A DNA stretch of 64,000 nucleotides from Pseudomonas sp. H3(2019) (GCF_007713465.1 NZ_VMSG01000010.1:62001-126000), one strand, 5' to 3'. Numbered from the stretch's first letter, positions 46,653 through 56,366 are shown. The notes: generated by a model from the letters alone, not told the origin. A program made the numbers and translations.

Positions 46653-47411
46653 ATGGCTCAGAGGATGGTGGTGCTCGACACCGAAACCACCGGTATGCCG
46701 GTGACCGACGGCCACCGGATTATCGAGATCGGTTGCGTCGAGTTGATCGGTCGACGCCTGACGGGCCGGCATTTCCACGTTTATTTGCAACCGGACCGGG
46801 AAAGTGACGAGGGCGCGATTGGCGTCCACGGCATCACCAACGAATTCCTGGTGGGCAAGCCGCGTTTCGCTGAAGTGGCCGATGAGTTCTTCGAGTTCAT
46901 CAAGGGCGCGCAGCTGATCATCCATAACGCGGCGTTCGACGTTGGTTTCATCAACAACGAATTCGCGCTGATGGGCCAGCAGGATCGGGCTGATATCACC
47001 CAGCATTGCTCGATCCTCGACACCCTGATGATGGCGCGGGAGCGTCACCCAGGCCAGCGCAACAGCCTCGATGCCTTGTGCAAACGCTATGGCGTCGACA
47101 ACTCCGGCCGTGAACTGCACGGCGCCTTGCTCGACTCCGAGATTCTCGCTGACGTTTATCTGACCATGACCGGCGGTCAGACCAGTCTGTCGCTGGCCGG
47201 TAACGCGTCTGACGGCAATGGTTCGGGCGAAGGTTCGGGCAATCAGGCGAGCGAGATCCGTCGTCTGCCCGCCGATCGCACGCCGGCACGGATCATCCGC
47301 GCCAGTGAGGCGGAGCTGGCCGAACACGCCTCACGCCTTGAAGTGATCGCCAAGTCTGCCGGTGCCCCGGCGCTCTGGACTCAACTGGCCGAGGCCGAGG
47401 CACAAGCTTAA
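46653..47411 (+). CDS. dnaQ: DNA polymerase III epsilon subunit (3'-5' exonuclease)
   Basis: Proofreading exonuclease of the replicase. 252 residues: ExoI motif VLDTETTG (Asp/Glu ligands), ExoII HNAAFDVGF, ExoIII HGALLDSEILADVY, then a Gly/Ser-rich linker and a C-terminal helix that binds the polymerase alpha subunit. The sequence is close to Pseudomonas DnaQ. In the Pseudomonas genomes I know, rnhA lies directly upstream; here benD does, so this may be a relocated or second copy. Confidence 0.92.
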   Translation: MAQRMVVLDTETTGMPVTDGHRIIEIGCVELIGRRLTGRHFHVYLQPDRESDEGAIGVHGITNEFLVGKPRFAEVADEFFEFIKGAQLIIHNAAFDVGFINNEFALMGQQDRADITQHCSILDTLMMARERHPGQRNSLDALCKRYGVDNSGRELHGALLDSEILADVYLTMTGGQTSLSLAGNASDGNGSGEGSGNQASEIRRLPADRTPARIIRASEAELAEHASRLEVIAKSAGAPALWTQLAEAEAQA

Positions 47412-47523
47412 CCACCGAGCATGAATAGGACGGGCTCCCTCGCCACAGTATCGGGTGGTGCGTGACCTGTTTTGGGGCATCCTCTCGCCACACGAGCCTC
47501 AACCCTCTACCCTGAGTGTATTG

Positions 47524-47539
47524 GCAGACCACGGTCTGC
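47524..47539. promoter_or_regulatory. 16-bp perfect palindrome before ldcA
   Basis: GCAGACC-AC-GGTCTGC, 21 bp upstream of the decarboxylase ATG. It could be a regulator site or an mRNA hairpin close to the start. P. aeruginosa ldcA is under ArgR, but this does not obviously match an ArgR half-site. Confidence 0.45.
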
Positions 47540-47560
47540 TGCCTCAGGACGCCGAGCCCC

Positions 47561-49816
47561 ATGTATAAAGACTTGAAGTTCCCGGTCCTAATTGTCCATC
47601 GCGACATCAAGGCCGACACAGTCGCCGGTGATCGCGTGCGCGGCATCGCCACGGAGCTTGCACAGGAGGGTTTCAGTGTCCTTTCGGCGGTGGATTACGC
47701 CGAAGGGCGGTTGGTCGCTTCGACTCACCACGGCCTCGCGTGCATGTTGATTGCCGCCGAAGGCGCCGGGGAGAACACTCACCTTTTACAGAACATGGCC
47801 GAATTGATTCGTGTGGCCCGCGCCCGTGCGCCGAATTTGCCGATCTTCGCCCTGGGCGAGCAGGTCACTCTGGAGAACGCTCCGGCCGATGCGATGAGCG
47901 AACTGAACCAGTTGCGCGGCATTCTTTATTTGTTCGAAGACACCGTGCCGTTTCTGGCGCGCCAGGTCGCCCGGGCAGCGCGCAGCTACCTCGATGGCTT
48001 GCTGCCGCCGTTTTTCAAGGCCTTGGTGCAACACACCGCCGACTCCAACTATTCCTGGCACACCCCAGGGCATGGCGGGGGAGTGGCTTATCACAAAAGC
48101 CCGGTTGGCCAGGCGTTTCACCAGTTTTTTGGGGAAAACACCCTGCGTTCGGACCTGTCGGTATCGGTGCCGGAACTCGGCTCGTTGCTGGACCACACCG
48201 GGCCACTGGCGGAAGCTGAAGCCCGTGCGGCACGTAATTTCGGCGCCGATCACACGTTTTTCGTGATCAATGGCACCTCGACGGCCAACAAGATTGTCTG
48301 GCAAGCCATGGTCGCGCGTGACGATCTGGTGCTGGTGGACCGCAACTGCCACAAATCGGTGTTGCACTCGATCATCATGACCGGGGCGATCCCGCTGTAC
48401 CTGTGTCCGGAGCGCAATGAACTGGGGATCATCGGGCCTATTCCGCTGAGCGAATTCAGCCACGAATCGATCAAGACCAAGATCGACGCGAGCCCGCTGA
48501 CCAAGGGTCGGGAGCCCAAGGTCAAATTGGCGGTGGTGACCAATTCGACGTACGACGGGCTCTGCTACAACGCCGAACTGATCAAGCAAACGTTGGGCAA
48601 CAGCGCCGAAGTGTTGCACTTCGACGAAGCCTGGTACGCGTATGCAGCGTTTCACGAGTTCTTTGCCGGGCGCTACGGCATGGGCACTTTGCGCACTGAA
48701 GACAGCCCGCTGGTGTTCACCACCCATTCGACCCATAAACTGCTGGCGGCCTTCAGTCAGGCGTCGATGATTCACGTGCAGGATGGCGGTGCTCGACAGC
48801 TGGACCGCGACCGTTTCAATGAAGCGTTCATGATGCACATCTCCACCTCGCCGCAATACAGCATCATCGCCTCGCTGGATGTGGCGTCGGCGATGATGGA
48901 AGGCCCTGCCGGCCGTTCGCTGCTGCAGGAAATGTTTGATGAAGCCCTGAGTTTTCGTCGGGCGCTGGCTAACCTGCGTCAGCACATCGCCACCGACGAC
49001 TGGTGGTTCTCGATCTGGCAGCCACCGTTGGTGGAGGGGATCGACAGGGTCACGACCTCCGACTGGCTGTTGCAGCCCGAAGCCGACTGGCACGGCTTTG
49101 GCGACATTGCCGAAGATTACGTGCTGCTGGACCCGATCAAAGTGACGCTGGTGATGCCGGGACTGACGGCCGGTGGCGCGCTGAGCGAGCGGGGGATTCC
49201 AGCAGCAGTGGTCAGCAAGTTCCTCTGGGAACGCGGGCTGGTGGTGGAGAAAACCGGTCTGTATTCATTCCTGGTGCTGTTTTCCATGGGCATCACCAAG
49301 GGCAAGTGGAGCACCTTGCTTACCGAGTTGCTCGAATTCAAGCGCAGCTACGACGCCAACGTCAGCCTGGCGGCCTGCCTGCCGTGTGTCGCGCAACGAG
49401 ACGTAGCGCGTTATCAAGGCATGGGGCTGCGCGACCTGTGTGATCAATTGCACACCTGCTACCGCAGCAACGCCACCGCCAAGCACCTTAAACGGATGTA
49501 CACGGTACTTCCGGAAATCGTCATGAAGCCGGCCGACGCCTATGATCAATTGGTTCGTGGTGAGGTCGAGGCGGTGTCCATTGATCAATTGCAGGGACGT
49601 ATTGCTGCGGTAATGCTAGTGCCATATCCGCCGGGGATTCCGCTGATCATGCCCGGCGAACGCTTTACCGAGTCGACACGTTCGATCATCGATTACCTGG
49701 CGTTTGCCCGCACGTTCAACAGCAACTTCCCGGGCTTCGTCGCCGATGTACACGGCCTGCAGCATGAAGGCGAGGGCAGTGGGCGGTGTTACACCGTCGA
49801 TTGCATAAAAACTTGA
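47561..49816 (+). CDS. ldcA: Lysine decarboxylase (LdcA-type, PLP-dependent)
   Basis: Decarboxylates lysine to cadaverine, the entry to the decarboxylase route of lysine catabolism in Pseudomonas. 751 residues of the Orn/Lys/Arg decarboxylase major family. The order is an N-terminal wing domain (1-130), the PLP domain with SWHTPGHGGG, HFDEAWYAYAAFHEF and the PLP-binding Lys in THSTHKLLAAFSQ, and a C-terminal domain. ATG 47561 gives the family N-terminus; an upstream start at 47516 lacks support. The GNAT gene follows after 14 bp. Confidence 0.93.
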   Translation: MYKDLKFPVLIVHRDIKADTVAGDRVRGIATELAQEGFSVLSAVDYAEGRLVASTHHGLACMLIAAEGAGENTHLLQNMAELIRVARARAPNLPIFALGEQVTLENAPADAMSELNQLRGILYLFEDTVPFLARQVARAARSYLDGLLPPFFKALVQHTADSNYSWHTPGHGGGVAYHKSPVGQAFHQFFGENTLRSDLSVSVPELGSLLDHTGPLAEAEARAARNFGADHTFFVINGTSTANKIVWQAMVARDDLVLVDRNCHKSVLHSIIMTGAIPLYLCPERNELGIIGPIPLSEFSHESIKTKIDASPLTKGREPKVKLAVVTNSTYDGLCYNAELIKQTLGNSAEVLHFDEAWYAYAAFHEFFAGRYGMGTLRTEDSPLVFTTHSTHKLLAAFSQASMIHVQDGGARQLDRDRFNEAFMMHISTSPQYSIIASLDVASAMMEGPAGRSLLQEMFDEALSFRRALANLRQHIATDDWWFSIWQPPLVEGIDRVTTSDWLLQPEADWHGFGDIAEDYVLLDPIKVTLVMPGLTAGGALSERGIPAAVVSKFLWERGLVVEKTGLYSFLVLFSMGITKGKWSTLLTELLEFKRSYDANVSLAACLPCVAQRDVARYQGMGLRDLCDQLHTCYRSNATAKHLKRMYTVLPEIVMKPADAYDQLVRGEVEAVSIDQLQGRIAAVMLVPYPPGIPLIMPGERFTESTRSIIDYLAFARTFNSNFPGFVADVHGLQHEGEGSGRCYTVDCIKT

Positions 49817-49830
49817 GGACTTTTCCGAGT

Positions 49831-50445
49831 ATGCAGCCGGTCATCAACCCCAAGCACCCGGGTTTGGCGGTACGTGTCGCCGATCAGGGATTCGCTGCGT
49901 ATATCTGGGGCAGTGACTTCAGTTTTGAGGTCCGGGCCTACGCGGTCGCAGAGCTCAATAAGCCGGTGGATCAGTGGTCGCTGGAAACCATTACGCCCTA
50001 CCGCAAGTGCTATGGCATCGACCCGGAGGAGTTTGCCAGTTACCAGAACGCGGTAGACAGTGCGATTTTCATGGCGTTTCTCGACGATCACCCGGTGGGG
50101 CACATCGTGATCAGCACTAACTGGAACGGTTTTGCCCATATCGATGAGCTGGCAGTGCACGCCCCGGCGCGTCGCCACGGGGTGGCCAAGGCGTTGCTGG
50201 ATGTCGCGCAGTTCTGGAGTTGCAAGAAGAAACTGCCGGGCATCATGCTGGAGACGCAGAATAACAACCTGGGTGCCTGTCGATTGTATGAGCGATGCGG
50301 TTATGTGATCGGCGGCATCGATCATCTGCGTTATCGCGGCATTGACCCGCAAACCGCTGAGGTCGCGTTGTTCTGGTATCGGCTGTTCGATAACCCGTTG
50401 GACAGTCCGATCAGCCCGCCAGCATCGCCTCGGCTTGTTCCTTGA
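49831..50445 (+). CDS. GNAT-family N-acetyltransferase
   Basis: 204 residues. A GNAT core is visible: beta-strand HIDELAVHAPARRHGVAKALL with the acetyl-CoA-binding R-x-x-G-x-A loop, then MLETQNNNLGACRLYERCGY. The N-terminal third is specific. Lying 14 bp after ldcA on the same strand, it could act on lysine, cadaverine or another amine, but that is inference. Its last 35 bp overlap the 3' end of the convergent LysR gene. Confidence 0.82.
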   Translation: MQPVINPKHPGLAVRVADQGFAAYIWGSDFSFEVRAYAVAELNKPVDQWSLETITPYRKCYGIDPEEFASYQNAVDSAIFMAFLDDHPVGHIVISTNWNGFAHIDELAVHAPARRHGVAKALLDVAQFWSCKKKLPGIMLETQNNNLGACRLYERCGYVIGGIDHLRYRGIDPQTAEVALFWYRLFDNPLDSPISPPASPRLVP

Positions 50446-51304
50446 TGATCTCCAGTAAGGCCTGGGCCGCAGGCGCTATCGCGGCATTGTTCAGGGTCAA
50501 GGCGTAAAGGCTGATCGGAACGGCCGGCGAGAGCGGGCAAACGTCCAGTCCGCTGGCTTTGGCGCCGATCGCGGTAAACGGATCGACAACGGCCAGGCCT
50601 TCGCCGGCCTCGACCATGCTGCGCATCATCTGATGGGTCTGAACCCGGGTTTGCACCACCGGTGCCGGGCGCAAGGCGTGTAGTTTGCTCTCGAACATAA
50701 CGCTGAGCGGGTCGTGGCCTTCGAGCCCGACCATCGACTGGCCGGCCAGGTCCTGCACGGAAATGTATTTTTGCTTGGGTTGCAGCCAGCCATGAGGCGC
50801 CAGAAGCTGGAGTTTGCCTTGGGCAATGATCTGACACTGAATGTCGGGGTGGTCGGGGTCGTGCAGGCTCAAGCCGAGATCGCTTTCACGCAGCAGCAGA
50901 CTTCTGACGATGTCACGCGTGGGTTGGCTGAGCAGGGAGCAGGGTGCATCCGGGAAGCGTCGACGCAGGGTGGCAATGCCTTGTGGCAACAAGTGCTGCG
51001 CCAAAGGGGGCGTGCAAATGATCCGCAACGGCGGCGCCAGGTACTGTTTGAGGCTGTTGGCCAGCCGCTGCACCGGTTCGAGCGCGTCAAAGACGTGAGC
51101 AATCTCGACCTGCAACTCCCGCGCCTCACGGGTAGCCTGCAAACGCCCGCGTACGCTGGCAAACAGCATGAAGCCGAGCTGTTCCTCGGCTTCGCGCAGA
51201 ATCCCCTCGACCTCGGCCACCGGCAATTGCAGCATCTCGGCAGCGGTGCCCAGATGACCGGTTTGCAGGAGTGCCTGGATCACTTCGATATGACGTAAAC
51301 GCAT
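50411..51304 (-). CDS. LysR-family transcriptional regulator
   Basis: 297 residues. The N-terminal helix-turn-helix is recognisable but divergent (MRLRHIEVIQALLQTGHLGTA as the first 21 residues, then a weak recognition helix PVAEVEGIL); the C-terminal part has a LysR substrate-binding fold (LRIICTPPLAQHLLP, LLAPHGW, GLAVVDPFTAIG). Target genes are unknown; it is convergent with the lysine/acetyltransferase pair and overlaps it by 35 bp. Confidence 0.8.
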   Translation of the reverse strand: MRLRHIEVIQALLQTGHLGTAAEMLQLPVAEVEGILREAEEQLGFMLFASVRGRLQATREARELQVEIAHVFDALEPVQRLANSLKQYLAPPLRIICTPPLAQHLLPQGIATLRRRFPDAPCSLLSQPTRDIVRSLLLRESDLGLSLHDPDHPDIQCQIIAQGKLQLLAPHGWLQPKQKYISVQDLAGQSMVGLEGHDPLSVMFESKLHALRPAPVVQTRVQTHQMMRSMVEAGEGLAVVDPFTAIGAKASGLDVCPLSPAVPISLYALTLNNAAIAPAAQALLEIIKEQAEAMLAG

Positions 51305-51391
51305 GCGTGAAGTCCATGTTCAGCAGGTGAGGGGTCAGTGACTGAATCCTAACCCAAGTCCGTGCCTATGACTTCAGCTCATAACACAGGG

Positions 51392-51652
51392 TTATGAGGC
51401 GACGGTGGTTTCCGGCAAGCTTCCGACATAAGTGTCGGGTTCACGAACGATGGTGACTTCCGACTGAATCAATAGAAACTGGTTGTCATCGAGCTTCTTG
51501 ATGCGATCGCCAATGGCCAGCTTATAGGTGGTGACAGGCTCCGTGCTGCCGAAACCGTCTGCCGACGGAGTGGATTCCTGGAACTCATGCACTGAATAAA
51601 CACGGCCTTCCGCATCTCTTGCATGGAATTGTCCGACGAGTACTGCTGCCAT
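51392..51652 (-). CDS. Small conserved-looking protein of unknown function
   Basis: 86 residues, soluble, with alternating hydrophobic strands (KLAIGDRIKKLDDNQFLLIQSEVTIV) suggesting a small beta-barrel. No family recognised. AGAGG lies before ATG 51652. An 8-bp inverted repeat (51378-51385 with 51391-51398) overlaps its stop codon. Coding status is supported by composition and lack of a better frame. Confidence 0.6.
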   Translation of the reverse strand: MAAVLVGQFHARDAEGRVYSVHEFQESTPSADGFGSTEPVTTYKLAIGDRIKKLDDNQFLLIQSEVTIVREPDTYVGSLPETTVAS

Positions 51653-51837
51653 CTGCTTAGAACCTCTGGAGATAAGTCACTCAATTTGCGGTTCTGTAGA
51701 CCGTCGATAAGCTTGGTAAGTTTTCCTACAGGAAAAAAATAGTGTTTAACTGCCATTCCGCGACAAGGAACACATTGAAGTGCTGCCGAATCATCTATAA
51801 CTACAGGCTCCTTTAGCCAGATAGTCGGGAACTCCCA

Positions 51838-52395
51838 ATGAGCAAGGTCTATACGATTGCTGTCCTGGTTGGCAGCTTGAGAAAACAGTCGATCAACCGC
51901 AAAGTCGCGCTGGCGCTGGCTGAACTGGCTCCGGCAAACCTCAAGCTGAACATCGTCGAGATTGGCGACCTGCCGCTCTACAACGAAGACATCGACGTAA
52001 CCCCGCCGGCAGCCTACAGCACTTTCCGCGAACAGGTGAGGTCATCCGACGCGGTGCTGTTCGTGACGCCGGAATATAACCGCTCGGTGCCTGCCCCCCT
52101 GAAGAACGCTATCGACGTCGGTTCCCGTCCTTATGGCAAGAGTGCCTGGGGCGGCAAACCGGGGGCGGTGATCAGCGCTTCGCCCGGCGCTATCGGTGGT
52201 TTCGGTGCTAACCACCATTTGCGTCAATCCATGGTGTTTCTCAATGTGCCTTGCATGCAGCAACCGGAAGCCTACCTGAGCAACGCCGGTACGGCGTTCG
52301 ATGAGTCGGGCAACGTGTCCGACTCGGTCAGGCCGTTTTTGCAGAGTTTCATCAATGCCTACGCCGAGTGGGTCGAGCAATTTAAAAAGGATTGA
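51838..52395 (+). CDS. NADPH-dependent FMN reductase (flavodoxin-like)
   Basis: 185 residues of the NADPH-dependent FMN reductase/ChrR-like quinone reductase family. FMN-binding loop VGSLRKQSINRK is at the N-terminus, TPEYNRSVPAPLKNAID in the middle, and SPGAIGGFGANHHLR later. Such enzymes reduce quinones, azo dyes or chromate two electrons at a time. Not ArsH, which is longer. A hairpin (52405-52435) lies after the stop. Confidence 0.86.
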   Translation: MSKVYTIAVLVGSLRKQSINRKVALALAELAPANLKLNIVEIGDLPLYNEDIDVTPPAAYSTFREQVRSSDAVLFVTPEYNRSVPAPLKNAIDVGSRPYGKSAWGGKPGAVISASPGAIGGFGANHHLRQSMVFLNVPCMQQPEAYLSNAGTAFDESGNVSDSVRPFLQSFINAYAEWVEQFKKD

Positions 52396-52404
52396 TCGGT
52401 CGGG

Positions 52405-52435
52405 GGCCAGTGCTTGCGCTTCGGAAGCGCTGGCC
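52405..52435 (+). terminator. Hairpin after the FMN reductase gene
   Basis: 11-bp stem GGCCAGTGCTT/AAGCGCTGGCC (one G-U) with a 9-nt loop; no T-run, so only a possible terminator or transcript-stability element. Confidence 0.45.
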
Positions 52436-52494
52436 AGTCGACTAATGATCGAGCCACTGGATGTTGGACAGCCACACGACAAGGAGTCTGAACA

Positions 52495-53598
52495 ATGCAA
52501 AGCCTGGGCACGGTCACACGGCTGATCATCCGTAAAAACGTCATCGACCAGAATCGTCTCGTGCGTGAGCAGCGCAGCCTGATTCCGGCGGTTGGTGAAG
52601 TGATCCTGAAGATTGATCGCTGTGCTCTGACCACCAATAACATCACCTACGCTGCCTATGGCGAGTCGATGAATTACTGGGGGTTCTTTCCGACGGGGCA
52701 ATCGGAATGGGGCCACATCCCGACCTGGGGTTTTGCCGATGTGCTCGCCTCCGAAGTCGATGGCATTACGGTAGGGGAGCGCTTTTACGGGTACTTTCCA
52801 CTGGCCAGCCATCTCTGGGTGCGTCCAGATCGAGTGACCGAACGCGGTTTTCATGACGCCGTCGAGCATCGTCAAACATTGAACTCGGTTTACAACCAGT
52901 ACACCCGTTGCAGCTGGGATCGGTACTACAGCCCTGCGAATGAAAACCTGCAAATGCTGCTCAACCCGCTGTTTTTGACGTCATTGATGTTGGCAGACTT
53001 CCTACAGGACAATCAGTTCTTCGGTGCGACGCGCGTGGTGTTCTCCAGCGCTTCGAGCAAAACCGCTTTCGGCACGGCTATTTGTCTGGAGGACCAGTCG
53101 AATCTGGAACGCGTGGCACTGACATCGGCCGGGAACAAGGCGTTTGTTGAGCATCTTGGGTGTTACGAACGCACGCTCGGGTACGCCGAGTTGGCGTCGT
53201 TGCCCACTGACCGTCCGACCTTGTACGTGGATTTCTCTGGCCGTCTGGATTTACGCGATCAGGTGCATCAGCATTTCGCCGGGCAATTGGTTTACAGCTG
53301 CGCTGTAGGTTCTACCCAGAGCACGGATGAGGCGCAACTGAGCGCTATAACAGGGCCGCAGCCGGCGTTTTTCTTCGCACCGATCCAGATTCGCAAACGC
53401 AATGCCGAATGGGGAGCGCAGCGGCTTATCGAGTACATCGGTGAGGGCGGGCAGAAGTTTCATCGGCGAGTGACGGCACCGGCCAATCCATTGCTCAGGG
53501 TGGTGGAGAGTGGTGGGCTTGAAGCGGCGCAAACGGTGATTTCGCGGCTGTTTCACGGGCAGGTCGCGCCGATCGAGGGGCATGTGATTCGTTTGTGA
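52495..53598 (+). CDS. DUF2855 family protein
   Basis: 367 residues resembling DUF2855 proteins: N-terminal KIDRCALTTNNITYAAYG, WGHIPTWGFADVLAS, GERFYGYFPLASHL and a middle FSSASSKTAFG loop. The layout recalls medium-chain dehydrogenase/reductases with a degenerate nucleotide-binding region, but activity is unknown. AAGGAG precedes ATG 52495. Ends about 100 bp before arsR. Confidence 0.75.
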   Translation: MQSLGTVTRLIIRKNVIDQNRLVREQRSLIPAVGEVILKIDRCALTTNNITYAAYGESMNYWGFFPTGQSEWGHIPTWGFADVLASEVDGITVGERFYGYFPLASHLWVRPDRVTERGFHDAVEHRQTLNSVYNQYTRCSWDRYYSPANENLQMLLNPLFLTSLMLADFLQDNQFFGATRVVFSSASSKTAFGTAICLEDQSNLERVALTSAGNKAFVEHLGCYERTLGYAELASLPTDRPTLYVDFSGRLDLRDQVHQHFAGQLVYSCAVGSTQSTDEAQLSAITGPQPAFFFAPIQIRKRNAEWGAQRLIEYIGEGGQKFHRRVTAPANPLLRVVESGGLEAAQTVISRLFHGQVAPIEGHVIRL

Positions 53599-53640
53599 GG
53601 CTCTAGGGGGTGCGTGCAATACGGTTTATTCGCTTTACCC

Positions 53641-53664
53641 TATATTCGAAATTCCATATATTCG
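53641..53664 (+). promoter_or_regulatory. Candidate ArsR operator/promoter
   Basis: Direct repeats TATATTCG at 53641-53648 and 53657-53664, in an AT-rich stretch 31 bp before the arsR ATG, the usual place for the autorepressor site. Confidence 0.5.
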
Positions 53665-53694
53665 CGCTTCGTTTGTTCAGGCGCATTCACTTCC

Positions 53695-54042
53695 ATGTCC
53701 GATTCCTGCAATCCCGTCGATGTGTTCAAGGCATTGGCCGATGACACCCGCAGTCGTATCGCGTTGCTCATCGCCAAAGAGGGTGAGCTGTGCGTGTGCG
53801 AGCTGACGGCGGCGCTGGACCTGAGTCAGCCAAAAATTTCCCGTCACCTGGCGCAATTGCGCAGTCATGGCTTGCTGGCGGACCGTCGTCAGGGGCAATG
53901 GGTTTTTTATCGCCTGCACCCGCAATTATCTCCGTGGGTCGTGACGTTGTTGCACGGCGCGCTGGCAGCCAACGGCGCATGGCTTGGCACTGATGTCGCG
54001 CGACTACAGGCGATGGATGATCGTCCGGTCCGTTGCTGCTGA
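53695..54042 (+). CDS. arsR: ArsR-family arsenite-responsive repressor
   Basis: 115-residue winged-helix repressor. The arsenite-binding CVC pair is in ELCVCEL at the start of the recognition region; LSQPKISRHLAQLRSHGLL is the helix-turn-helix. Releases DNA when As(III) or Sb(III) binds. ATG 53695 gives the family length. The arsB gene follows after 42 bp. Confidence 0.9.
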   Translation: MSDSCNPVDVFKALADDTRSRIALLIAKEGELCVCELTAALDLSQPKISRHLAQLRSHGLLADRRQGQWVFYRLHPQLSPWVVTLLHGALAANGAWLGTDVARLQAMDDRPVRCC

Positions 54043-54084
54043 TTCTCCCTACACCTTTTTACCTCTTGCTCAAGGCTGTTTCGC

Positions 54085-55368
54085 ATGCTGATCGCGTCGT
54101 TGATTTTCCTCCAGACCATTACCCTGGTGATCTGGCAACCCAAAGGCCTCGGCGTCGGCTGGAGTGCGGTGCTGGGTGCCGTGTTGGCGCTGCTCTGCGG
54201 GGTGGTACAGGTCAGCGACATTCCGCTGGTATGGGACATCATCTGGAACGCCACCGGGACGTTTGTGGCGCTGATCATCATCAGCCTGCTGCTGGATGAA
54301 GCGGGTTTCTTTGCCTGGGCGGCGTTGCATGTGGCTCGCTGGGGGCGCGGTAACGGGCGCAAGCTATTCGCTTACATGATATTGCTCGGGGCGCTGGTAT
54401 CGGCGTTGTTCGCCAATGATGGTGCAGCGTTGATCCTCACGCCCATCGTGATTTCGATGCTGCTGGCCTTGCGATTCTCTCCGACGGCGACGCTGGCGTT
54501 CGTGATGGGTGCCGGGTTTATCGCCGATACCGCGAGCCTGCCGCTGGTGGTGTCGAACCTGGTGAACATCGTCTCCGCGGACTTCTTCCACATCGGGTTC
54601 AACCGTTATGCAGCGGTCATGGTGCCGGTCAACCTGGTGGCCGTCGCGGCGACGCTGGCGGTGTTGCTGTGGTTCTTCCGACGGGACGTTCCTGCCGATT
54701 ACGACCTGGAACAACTGGAAGACCCGAAGACCGCGATTCATGACAAGGCAACCTTCGTTGCCGGTTGGTGGGTGCTGGTGATTTTGCTGCTGGGCTGTTT
54801 TGCCCTGGAGCCATTGGGGATTCCCATCAGCGCGATCTCGGCGGTGTGCGCGGCATTGCTGTTGGCTATCGCTGCCCGTGGGCACAGGATTTCCACACGC
54901 AAGGTGATGAAAGAAGCCCCGTGGCACATCGTGATTTTTTCCCTGGGCATGTACCTGGTGGTTTATGGCTTGCGTAATGCCGGGTTGACCACGTACCTGG
55001 CCGGTTGGCTGGACGTGTTCGCGGACTACGGCGTGTGGGGCGCCGCCATGGGCACCGGGCTGCTGACCGCGCTGTTGTCGTCGATGATGAACAACCTGCC
55101 GACGGTGTTGATCGGGGCGTTGTCGATCGATGCCAGCCAGGCCACCGGGGTGGTGAAAGAGGCAATGATCTACGCCAATGTGATCGGCAGCGACCTGGGG
55201 CCGAAAATCACCCCGATCGGTAGCCTCGCGACCTTGCTTTGGTTGCACGTGCTGGCGCGCAAGAATATCCAGATTGGCTGGGGGTATTACTTCAAGGTCG
55301 GGATTGTGCTGACAGTGCCGGTGTTGCTGGTGACCCTGGCGGCGTTGGCGTTGCGCCTGTCTATCTAG
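54085..55368 (+). CDS. arsB: Arsenite efflux pump ArsB
   Basis: Inner-membrane As(III)/Sb(III) extruder. 427 residues with about 12 hydrophobic segments. ArsB blocks are [61 protein letters not shown] and [23 protein letters not shown]. Co-transcribed with arsR. No arsC or arsH follows; the next gene is convergent DUF1853. Confidence 0.94.
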   Translation: MLIASLIFLQTITLVIWQPKGLGVGWSAVLGAVLALLCGVVQVSDIPLVWDIIWNATGTFVALIIISLLLDEAGFFAWAALHVARWGRGNGRKLFAYMILLGALVSALFANDGAALILTPIVISMLLALRFSPTATLAFVMGAGFIADTASLPLVVSNLVNIVSADFFHIGFNRYAAVMVPVNLVAVAATLAVLLWFFRRDVPADYDLEQLEDPKTAIHDKATFVAGWWVLVILLLGCFALEPLGIPISAISAVCAALLLAIAARGHRISTRKVMKEAPWHIVIFSLGMYLVVYGLRNAGLTTYLAGWLDVFADYGVWGAAMGTGLLTALLSSMMNNLPTVLIGALSIDASQATGVVKEAMIYANVIGSDLGPKITPIGSLATLLWLHVLARKNIQIGWGYYFKVGIVLTVPVLLVTLAALALRLSI

Positions 55369-55415
55369 ACCGTGTCGGCCCTATCGTGAGCAGGCAGGTT
55401 CGGACGGTACAAGAC

Positions 55416-56366
55416 TTAACCCTGGCCCGGTACGTTCGGCCACAAATCGGCCACCAGAAACAATCGCTCGGCTTCTTCCCAGTCACCGTCGTTGTTTTCA
55501 GTCAGGCGTACCAGCAACTGCGCAGGTGCCTGCGGGTCGAGTCCGCTCAGCCAGGTCTCCAGTTGCGTGCGGTCCCAGGTGTGCTCGGCAAGATAGTGGG
55601 CGGGCGCGAGCCAGGCGTGCCGTGGCAAGGGTTGCCAGCGGCCGGGTGGGCTCTGGGCGATAAAGTGTGCCCAGTCTCGCTGATGCAGCCAGCGCCCTTT
55701 GAGGTGCTGCGGATGGGCACAGTCGGGTGATTGGGTTTGGCCAGGCCATGGGTACAGCAGATAACCGCCCAGCCACAGGTGTGCGCTGAACCGCAGGATG
55801 TCCAGTGCGGCCAACGCTTCGCGGCTTTCGGAGCGCGCGGAGATTGGCAGTTGATGGTGGGTCAGGTGCGCCAGCTTGCGGTCCAGTCGGTCATGGCAGC
55901 CCGGGCCAAGCCACTGGGCAGTGTCGTGGCCTTCGCCGTTCTGTGGGCCCAGATACAACTTGATCGCCAGTTCCAGGTGATGCACGCCATCGCGGTCACG
56001 CAGCAGCATGTCCAGCTCGCCCAGCGTGTGACCCTCGCGGCGGATCGGCAGGTTGGCGGCAATCAGCTCGACCCCCGGCGCATGCTGCACGGCAAACTGC
56101 CAGAGGCGTTCGTAATACAGGCCCAGGCGACGAGTCGGGCCGAGTGCCAGCCAGCGCTGCAGCTCACGGCTGTCCTGATCGAGCTGACGCAGCCAGTGTT
56201 CCAGTCGTTCGGGGGCTTGTACCCAGTCGCTGCCGGCCAGTGGATGGCGTTGTGGCCAGGGTGTTTCGCTGAGCATCGGAGGCGCGAGGATGACCCAAGC
56301 CAGGTCGCGCACTTCGGGATGGCGCAACTGGCGGGGCAGGGCGAGCAAGCCAGGAAATAAGGTCAT
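55416..56366 (-). CDS. DUF1853 family protein
   Basis: 316 residues. Fits DUF1853: [19 protein letters not shown] at the N-terminus, GELDMLLRD with [11 protein letters not shown] in the middle (an acidic/Lys pattern reminiscent of restriction-like nucleases), and C-terminal WLAPAHYL. Function unknown. Convergent with arsB and divergent from nadK; ATG 56366 is used because the longer frame runs into the nadK start. Confidence 0.8.
   Translation of the reverse strand: MTLFPGLLALPRQLRHPEVRDLAWVILAPPMLSETPWPQRHPLAGSDWVQAPERLEHWLRQLDQDSRELQRWLALGPTRRLGLYYERLWQFAVQHAPGVELIAANLPIRREGHTLGELDMLLRDRDGVHHLELAIKLYLGPQNGEGHDTAQWLGPGCHDRLDRKLAHLTHHQLPISARSESREALAALDILRFSAHLWLGGYLLYPWPGQTQSPDCAHPQHLKGRWLHQRDWAHFIAQSPPGRWQPLPRHAWLAPAHYLAEHTWDRTQLETWLSGLDPQAPAQLLVRLTENNDGDWEEAERLFLVADLWPNVPGQG

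Noticed and set aside
51374..51400. Terminator for the small gene at 51392-51652
   Set aside because: The 8-bp stem overlaps the stop codon and has no T-run on either side.
51838..52395. arsH annotation for the FMN reductase near arsRB
   Set aside because: Length and motifs fit the shorter ChrR-like reductases, and DUF2855 separates it from arsR.
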